A stretch of DNA of 64,000 nucleotides from Lamellibrachia satsuma. Taxonomy: Eukaryota > Annelida > Polychaeta > Sabellida > Siboglinidae. Positions within the stretch are counted from its first letter, which is position 1. Every line of letters starts with the position of its first letter. A model generated the notes under the pieces. It had not been told where the DNA came from. It did no database searches and saw only the letters and a program-made list of their open reading frames with translations. Where the stretch lies: contig BSQZ01000040.1 in assembly GCA_033239005.1 (NCBI GenBank), forward strand, positions 2,492,599 to 2,556,598, read 5' to 3'. A program made the translations under genes and the position numbers. This document shows positions 56,600-64,000 of this stretch, piece by piece.

Positions 56600-57960
56600 T
56601 ACACGCGAAAGCACTTCTTCGATTTGCGTATCCACTTCAGGATTGGCCAATTCTCTTTGCGAAACCGGCGTCGTTCTCCGGCTATTCTACAAGCCGCTGT
56701 CACTGTTCCGAAGACATATGTGATGTCTTTCTCCCATGTTTGTCGTGGCTGGCCTCTGCTTCTCTTCCCTGCCACCCTTCCCTCCAATACTGTCTTTGTC
56801 GTGGCTGGCCTCTGCTTCTCTTCCCTGTCACTCTTCCCTCCAGTACTGTCTTTGTCGTGGCTGGCCTCTGCTTCTATCCCCTGCCACTCTTCCCTCCAAT
56901 ACTGTCTTTGCCGTGGCTGGCCTCTGCTTCTCTTCCCTGTCACTCTTCCCTCCAATACTGCCTTTGTCGTGGCTGGCCTCTGCTTCTCTTCCCTTTCACT
57001 CTTCCCTCCGGTACTGTCTTTGTCGTGGCTGGCCTCTGCTTCTCTTCCCTGCCACCCTTCCCTCCAATACTGTGTTTGTCGTGGCTGGCCTCTGCTTCTC
57101 TTCCCTGTCACTCTTCCCTCCAGTACTGTCTTTGTCGTGGCTGGCCTCTGCTTCTCTTCCCTGCCACTCTTCCCTCCAGTACTGTCTTTGTCGTGGCTGG
57201 CCTCTGCTTCTCTTCCCTGCCACTCTTCCCTCCAGTACTGTCTTTGTCGTGGCTGGCCTCTGCTTCTCTTCCCTGTCACTCTTCCCTCCAGTACTGTCTT
57301 TGTCGTGGCTGGCCTCTGCTTCTCTTCCCTGCCACTCTTCCCTCCAGTACTGTCTTTGTCGTGGCTGGCCTCTGCTTCTCTTCCCTGCCACTCTTCCCTC
57401 CAGTACTGTCTTTGTCGTGGCTGGCCTCTGCTTCTCTTCCCTGTCACTCTTCCCTCCAGCACTGTCTTTGTCGTGGCTGGCCTCTGCTTCTCTTCCCTGC
57501 CACTCTTCCCTCCAGCACTGTCTTTGTCGTGGCTGGCCTCTGCTTCTCTTCCCTGCCACTCTTCCCTCCAGTACTGTCTTTGTCGTGGCTGGCCTCTGTT
57601 TCTCTTCCCTTTCACTCTTCCCTCCAATACTGTTTTTGTCGTGGCTGGCCTCTGCTTCTCTTCCCTGCCACTCTTCCCTCCGGTACTGTCTTTGTCGTGG
57701 CTGGCCTCTGCTTCTCTTCCCTGCCACTCTTCCCTCCAGTACTGTCTTTGTCGTGGCTGGCCTCTGCTTCTCTTCCCTGCCACTCTTCCCTCCAGTACTG
57801 TCTTTGTCGTGGCTGGCCTCTGTTTCTCTTCCCTTTCACTCTTCCCTCCAGTACTGTCTTTGTCGTGGCTGGCCTCTGCTTCTCTTCCCTGCCAATCTTC
57901 CCTCCAGTAGTGTTTTTCCAACCCTCTTAATGCGGCCAACATATTTCAGTTGTTGACACT
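56600..57960 (-). mobile_element. LINE C-terminal domain interrupted by its own expanded minisatellite
   Basis: On minus, 57955-57880 reads KYVGRIKRVGKTLLEGRLAG then KRSRGQPRQ, a LINE C-terminal block. The array follows. On the far side (about 56740-56600) the frame resumes with QPRQTWEKDITYVFGTVTAA and GERRRFRKENW, the next blocks of the same protein. The LINE domain therefore lies on both sides of the array, which grew inside it. Confidence 0.85.
56737..57912. repeat. 56-bp minisatellite, about 21 copies, LINE-derived
   Basis: The plus-strand unit contains TCGTGGCTGGCCTCTGCTTC and CACTCTTCCCTCCAGTACTG. In one minus frame it reads LEGRVAGKRSRGQPRQ. The period (3x18+2) rotates the frame at each copy, so the 400-567 residue open frames on both strands are artefacts. 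Copies differ at a few sites only. Confidence 0.96.
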
Positions 57961-59049
57961 ACAAAATCCCATACAGTGATCTCTTACCGTATATAAAGAT
58001 GCTTTTCAAACGTTCAGATATTTATTTAGGAAATAACTGTCATTGAAGCTAACCAGGTATTGCCATTGGTGTATGAGGCACATAGAGAAGATTGCGAGGC
58101 ACACTGGGATGTGTATCAGGCACAGACAGGTGTATGAAGCACATATAAAGGCATATGAGGCACACAGTGAGGTGTACGAGACACACAGACAGGTGTGTCA
58201 GGCACATGGAGAAGTGTGTGATGCACATTGAGATGTGTATATGTTATATAGTTCATCCGATATCCGATAGACTATGGAGATAGACAGACAAAGAACGTGT
58301 AACACATGAGACAACCTGTATTCAAACCTTACTGATGCAGTTCGAAGCTGTATAGCTTCGGGTACCTGGCAATATGTAAGTATATAAATGGACATAATCA
58401 GAGACTGTGACATCGCCTGTCAATGCAATTGCTCTGTCAGATTCGAACTAGCCGCAGGGGCAGAGCATGGAACGTGAATCATTAGTTCGTCTTATTTCCC
58501 TCGGTGCCCTGCGGGGTGGGGGCCACATCACGTAATCTTCTCGACCAGTCATCTCCATCCGTCGCCGACCTTTGCCATTCTGTCTCGCTGTATCACTAAC
58601 GTTTAATGTTTATTGACTTACACAGCACCAAGTCTATACAACTACTAATTATACCTTCACATTTACATTTACAAATCTATGCAACGACTAATTATACGTT
58701 CACATTTACATCCGAATGTTTCCTTCTGACAGTCAAAATGGATCTAAAATCACTTTTAAGGGGGTTCCAAAATAGCTAAGGGGGACACGACATAAGCAGG
58801 TTTTGATTTGTTTTGATTTAGATAATTATTTGAACACGTGATTGTCTACTCATTAACTACACTGCCTTTGTTTACTAGCTTACCTTAGCATATCCAACAT
58901 ATTAGTGTCATGTAGGATGTAGGATCCACGTTCGATTTTGTACGCGATCATGTCGTCCGTCATAATACAACCTTATGACTAAAGCAAAACGAATATCCCT
59001 GATAAGGACGAAACCGTTCTCCAGCTTCTAGAGGCCGGTATAGCGCGAA
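57961..59049. other. Unassigned DNA
   Basis: Short GAGGCACA-type imperfect repeats with a period of about 30 bp lie at 58070-58225. No gene recognised. Confidence 0.45.
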
Positions 59050-59372
59050 GGTTTTTAAAAAGAGGTACGTTCTTATATAGCGCGGTATCCAGTCCTTGGA
59101 ACTGCTCAAATCGCTTTACACTCTTCATCTGTTTATCCCAACCCCTACTCGACCTCTCTAGGAAGCATTCAGCTGCAATTACTGCGCGAACACTATTCCT
59201 TCACATACCCACCTCTGTCCGTAGCAGCTGAGTGCTCGTTTGTACAACTGAATGAACTGTGGCAACGTGGGGTCAACGAAACTGCCGAAGTTTCGAAACA
59301 TCGGCAAGAGGATTCGAACCCGGGTTCTCTCGTTTGGGTGTCCGGTGTTCTAACGGCTACGCTACCGCCCCC
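59050..59372 (-). mobile_element. tRNA-derived SINE, minus strand, near full length
   Basis: On minus the head reads GGCGGTAGCGTAGCCGTTAG (A box) and GGGTTCGAATCC (perfect B box). Next come TTTCGAAACTTCGGCAGTTT, CTTCCTAGAGAGGTCGAG, AAAGCGATTTGAGC, CAAGGACTGG and a GCGCTATATAAGAACG tail. Both RNA polymerase III promoter boxes are present. It defines the family shared with 55538-55670 and 11131-11301. The acceptor stem does not pair, so it is a SINE and not a working tRNA. Confidence 0.85.
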
Positions 59373-59775
59373 CCCCCCCACCCCCAAGGCGCCATGACAT
59401 AGAGCGCTGTCAACAATCAAACTCCGTTGATACACTCAGCAAAACGTCTTTTCAAAAAGGCGTCTCGTTCATGCTCTGTCCTCGCAGTCGATAACCTAAA
59501 TTTAGCGGCGATGCGACATGGAGCGTTATTGGTCGATTCGCGAGAGACCGGCGTGAGATATGGAAGACTTTATGGGTCCCTGTGGCCAAGTCGGCTTCTT
59601 TGTGCGATTGTAAAACGTCAACAGTTACCGCGCGAAGACGAACTGTTTGCGCAACTATTGGATTGAACTGCAAATTTATGTGGCTCATCTCGCTGATAAC
59701 GCCGCCTGTGGACGACTATTGCTGCAGACTAGCAACTGACAGTGAGTGGATCGCTACGCGGACGTCCTGTTGCCG
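59373..59775. other. Unassigned DNA
   Basis: No gene recognised. Confidence 0.4.
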
Positions 59776-61020
59776 CCATTCTACGTCATAGCATGACAGT
59801 CTCTGCACGGACGGAGGTCTACAACCATTCTACATCATAGCATGGCAGTCTCTGCACGGACGGAGGTCTACAACCATTCTACGTCATAGCATGGCACTCT
59901 CTGCACGGACGGAGGTCTACAACCATTCTACGTCATAGCATGGCACTCTCTGCACGGACGGAGGTCTACAACCATTCTACGTCATAGCATGGCACTCTCT
60001 GCACGGACGGATGTCTACAACCATTCTACGTCATAGCATGACACTCTCTGCACGGACGGAGGTCTACAGCCATTCTACGTCATAGCATGGCACTCTCTGC
60101 ACGGACGGAGGTCTACAACCATTCTACGTCATAGCATGGCACTCTCTGCACGGACGGAGGTCTACAACCATTCTACGTCATAGCATGGCACTCTCCGCAC
60201 GGACGGAGGTCTACAACCATTCTACGTCATAGCATGACACTCTCCGCACGGACGGAGGTCTACAACCGTTCTACGTCATAGCATGGCACTCTCTGCACGG
60301 ACGGAGGTCTACAACCGTTCTACGTCATAGCATGGCACTCTCCGCACGGACGGAGGTCTACAACCGTTCTACGTCATAGCATGGCACTCTCTGCACGGAC
60401 GGAGGTCTACAACCGTTCTACGTCATAGCATGGCACTCTCCGCACGGACGGAGGTCTACAACCGTTCTACGTCATAGCATGGCACTCTCTGCACGGACGG
60501 AGGTCTACAACCGTTCTACGTCATAGCATGGCACTCTCTGCACGGACGGAGGTCTACAACCGTTCTACGTCATAGCATGGCACTCTCCGCACGGACGGAG
60601 GTCTACAACCGTTCTACGTCATAGCATGGCACTCTCCGCACGGACGGAGGTCTACAACCATTCTACGTCATAGCATGGCACTCTCTGCACGGACGGAGGT
60701 CTACAACCGTTCTACGTCATAGCATGGCACTCTCTGCACGGACGGAGGTCTACAACCATTCTACGTCATAGCATGACACTCTCTGCACGGACGGAGGTCT
60801 ACAACCATTCTACGTCATAGCATGGCACTCTCTGCACGGACGGATGTCTACAACCATTCTACGTCATAGCATGACACTCTCCGCACGGACGGAGGTCTAC
60901 AACCATTCTACGTCATAGCATGGCACTCTCTGCACGGACGGAGGTCTACAACCATTCTACGCTACATTATGGCACTCTCTGCACGGACGGAAGTCTACAA
61001 CCATTCTACGCTACAGTCTT
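59776..61020. repeat. 49-bp minisatellite, about 26 copies
   Basis: The unit contains TCTGCACGGACGGAGGTCTA and CATTCTACGTCATAGCATGG. Variation is concentrated at three biallelic sites: CTCTCTG/CTCTCCG, ACCATT/ACCGTT and CATGGCA/CATGACA. The last units (from 60960) decay. Each unit has a TACGTCA half-CRE. Confidence 0.97.
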
Positions 61021-62846
61021 GCACTCTCTGCATGGACAGCGGTTTACGGCCACTACGTTATAGTCTGGCGGTCTATGTTTACAGCGATTACTAACTTCAA
61101 TCAAGGCATCATTAGATGAAGATTATACATGTGCGCACGCACACATGCACACACGTCCGCACGTACGTACGCACTCTCTCGGCTCGGCCGTGACACAGCC
61201 GGGTCCGTGTGGCGTGCCGCGGGAGATGGCTGCCTCTATAGAACACACGCACACGCCACTCGTCGCTTTATGTCAGTGTTTTCCGTGAGACGTCAACACG
61301 CTATAGTCGACGAATCTCCCCCGAACGTTACTGCCTATCGATCGCTGTCATTTTACGAGACGGCTGCGCGCGCACTATCGCCACAGCGCGCAAGGTGTCC
61401 GTGCTGTCGACCGCCGTCCCTATTGAATGATTTTCGACAATATGGCAGAGGAAATGTCGGTCAGACTTTTGTAGCTTGTCAATGGTCATATCGAACTGGG
61501 ACTTTTTACTGTATACTGCAAAGTGTAGGCCACGATGGACAACTTACAACCACGTCGCCGGATTCTCCGCAGCAACGCCGGTTATAGAAACAAGTAGAGT
61601 ACATTAAACCATTTACCCTGAACATAATGCTAATATTGAACCAGATAACGAATTCGGCAATGCAGTTGACTCCGCTTAACATATTCGCGTGTAACAGAAT
61701 CAGCCTTTTAGTAGAATCAAATATAATATCATTGGGTGGACAGAATCAGCTATCTCTATTCTCGCTCTGTTGCTAGCAATTAGGCAGTTATGAATATGCT
61801 CAGGAACAGTGTCGGGGTCGGCAATCACTCACCGTCAGTTAATTGTGGCACTCGTAACAGCTAATGTCATATGTTGGCTGTGTTACTGAGAAGCTAGGTT
61901 AATGCATGTCGACTGCGATGTTATCAGCACTGACCCCAATTAAGGTGTGTTAGTTGTGTATTGTAATTATGTTGTTTGTGTCCCCAACAAGATATCGTTA
62001 GGTTTCCTTTGTCAAGTATGTACGTGCGTACGGGCATGCATGCATGCATGTGTGTGTGTATGCATTGGTCTTGTATATCATATGAATTAGTACATTTTGC
62101 CGAGCCTTTTTGAACAATCAATCAGCGATGTTCATTCGCAATGGCTAACGTACAACGATCATGTGTGCACAAACACTTGCCACGCAACACGTAGCCACTG
62201 TGAGATACGGGCGTGATCGTCGAATGCCAGGGTTCAGTGTGGCGTCTCTGCTTGACTGTCACATGTCACGACTTCAAACGACCCATATGGACGTCAACCC
62301 TACCTTCGTCGTGGGCTCCCAAATCGTGGCGTGACGCGCGACGACCTGAAATGAACAGACAAGCCCCGCCGAGCGGCCCGTAGTGGCGCTCTGTGCTCTG
62401 CCCACGACAAATACGTAACCATCTGAAAAGCAATGTCGTATTCTACCCCACGTGTTATTGTTGCTACAACGAAATATACATAAATACGCGCAATAACTGG
62501 ACTGTCGACCGTCTATACGAGTCCAGACACCACCACGACAACAGGAACAGCGACAGGTCACGACGAAACGGCGATACACCGAAACGGAACTGACGTCGGC
62601 ACTTTATAATCGAAGGCCATCATTTGTCCCCACTCTGTCGAGATGTGCTATGGTGAACCACAATTGTTTTAAATGTAATAATACCGGCCTTACACTAGTA
62701 TCAACAATGTTCAAACTACCCGTGAACAATGCGTTCCCTCCGCATTTTACATAACACGATTTTACAATGACAAACGATGAGTCTGTGCACCCTGGATCTC
62801 ATGTGCAACATTTGTGATACGCTGGTTACTACAAACCGCCACAACA
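61021..62846. other. Unassigned DNA in the 5' part of channel intron 1
   Basis: A 152-residue open frame (61129-61587, plus) has no recognisable domain and is not accepted as a gene. Otherwise nothing recognised. Confidence 0.4.
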
Positions 62847-63044
62847 TTAATGATTGGACAAACGAATCATTACCAATACTTTTGTGACGTCACACTGTGA
62901 CGCGATTTTGTCCACCATTCCGCTGTCGCCGTTCCTGATTATATCCAGTACGCACGGGCATCGGGGTCTAGTTTCGACACCAGCCTCACCCCACACTTCA
63001 GGGACAACAGCAACACGGACACGACACACAGACAGACCACATAC

Positions 63045-63554
63045 CTTGGCGGCGCTAGACGAGTACGGCTCATCGAAGAGCGCCCATATTTTCGGCTTTA
63101 TTCGCTGCCAGAAGCTGAGCTCTCCCGTCAGGAACTCCTCCTCGAGGCCGAACCTCTTCATGATATCCTCCTGGGTCGGCTTGTCGGTGTCGAGATCGAG
63201 CCTGTCGAGGATCTGCAGCGTCTCCTGCGTGTCCCTGTGCGTCGTGTAGGTCATCCAGCAGCAAGGCTCCACCTGGTTCGAGTCTAGCCCCCAGAACTCG
63301 AGCTCCTCTTCGAACAGCGGGCCGCACACGTCCGTCGGGTAGTGCAGCTTGCCCGTGCGGTAATAGTTGAGGATCTGCGCAAACACGCCCGGGTGTCGGT
63401 CGAAGAAGAACTCGTTGAGCACCGGGTCGTAGTTGACGAGCGCCTCGGTGAGACGCGACAGTCGCGTCGCCGGGATCTTCTTCAGCGTCGCCTTGTACGT
63501 CTCGTGACGGATGCCGCCGACGTTCAGGATGACCCGGTTGTCCGAGTCGCCCAT
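63045..63554 (-). CDS. Shaw: Shaw/Kv3 potassium channel, exon 1 (T1 domain)
   Basis: First coding exon, 170 residues, holding the cytoplasmic T1 tetramerisation domain that selects subfamily partners. It begins [45 protein letters not shown] and the FWGLD motif follow. H71, C77, C98 and C99 form the HX5CX20CC zinc site of non-Shaker (Kv2-4) channels. It ends at PYSSSAAK with donor AAG|GTATGT, phase 0, joining S1 in exon 2. The ATG at 63554 has an in-frame TGA 18 bp upstream, so it is the first possible start. Only about ten residues precede T1, so there is no N-terminal inactivation ball, which suggests a non-inactivating delayed rectifier. Confidence 0.95.
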
Positions 63555-64000
63555 CGTGGGCCTCGTCGGCGCTCAACGATAGCCGGCGACCAGTCGCCTC
63601 GTCGCCGCTGATTCACTTTCACTGGTGGTGGTTATTGTAAATCCTAAATTAACGGGATATGTGTGTCATCGTTCCAACTGCTAGTGGTTAGTGTATATCC
63701 AAACGCGTACGGGATTATCGGGTCATGGTCATTGGTTGATCTCGGAGTGTCGTCACGCCCTCGGGTGCATGCGCAGTAGCTTAATTTAACGAGAACACGT
63801 TGTTGGGCAATCGCGTCGTCACATTGTAATCGGTGCGTTTGCTTAATCACGTGACTGCATGCCGATCCCCTAAAGCGGCATACTCGCTGTTACGTCATAT
63901 CCGTTGTTCCTTCAGCCGCGATGCGAACCTGCAGAGAGAAAATAACAAGATGAGCGTGTGGTGCACGAACGGGGGATGTGACGTCAGGACGCACTTCAGC
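63555..64000 (-). promoter_or_regulatory. 5' UTR and possible promoter of the Shaw channel gene
   Basis: The sequence just upstream of the start is GC-rich. A CRE palindrome TGACGTCA lies at 63979-63986. No TATA box is evident, and an upstream untranslated exon beyond the window is possible. Confidence 0.35.

Noticed and set aside
56239..57956. Several open frames of 243-567 residues on both strands
   Set aside because: They are generated by a 56-bp tandem repeat without stops. The frame rotates each unit and the same peptide appears in all frames.
59234..59372. A tRNA gene on the minus strand
   Set aside because: A and B boxes are present but the acceptor stem does not pair and the unit continues into a SINE body shared with other loci.
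61129..61587. 152-residue plus-strand gene
   Set aside because: No recognisable domain. It begins inside a CA/CG-rich simple-repeat stretch and has no coding signature.

Overview
This is a repeat-rich, intron-dominated window from an animal nuclear genome. The organism is most likely a marine invertebrate, probably a mollusc or another lophotrochozoan. That is inferred from the Shaw/Kv3 channel, the CR1/Jockey-type LINEs, the tRNA-derived SINEs and the many long AT microsatellites. No bacterial genes, CRISPR arrays or rRNA are present.

The backbone is one minus-strand gene for a Shaw (Kv3/KCNC) voltage-gated potassium channel, running from a start codon at 63554 to a stop at 17736. Exon 1 (63045-63554) carries the T1 domain. 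Exon 2 (26602-27523) carries S1-S6 and the pore. Exon 3 (17736-18046) carries a C-terminal tail and was recognised by its matching splice phase. Joined, they predict 580 residues. Intron 1 is about 35.5 kb and intron 2 about 8.6 kb.

Two small paralogous genes for a 72-residue membrane protein lie inside intron 1 on the same strand (32471-32689 and 35662-35880). They share 61 of 72 residues, a 5'UTR splice acceptor and an upstream CRE-type TGACGTCA element with similar flanks. A third candidate is a lone exon-like stretch at 48925-49057, not recognised.

Most of the rest is mobile DNA and satellite. There are LINE copies or pieces at 5590-7950, 9561-9800, 28421-28703, 42783-43130, 46225-46500, 48190-48310, 53395-55440 and 56600-57960. 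SINEs lie at 11131-11301, 55538-55670 and 59050-59372. A hAT element with target-site duplication spans 36727-37707. Hairpin-forming elements lie at 12178-12548, 28708-29215, 30264-30424 and 35146-35268. More than twenty tandem arrays occur. Three minisatellites (42060-42782, 46466-47155, 56737-57912) grew out of the coding tail of LINE reverse transcriptases, and one AT microsatellite starts at a SINE 3' end. A 366-bp (CCCG)n tract sits 28 bp past the exon 2 splice donor and reads as G-rich (GGGC)n in the channel pre-mRNA.

The region left of 17.7 kb holds no recognisable host gene, only repeats and unassigned DNA.
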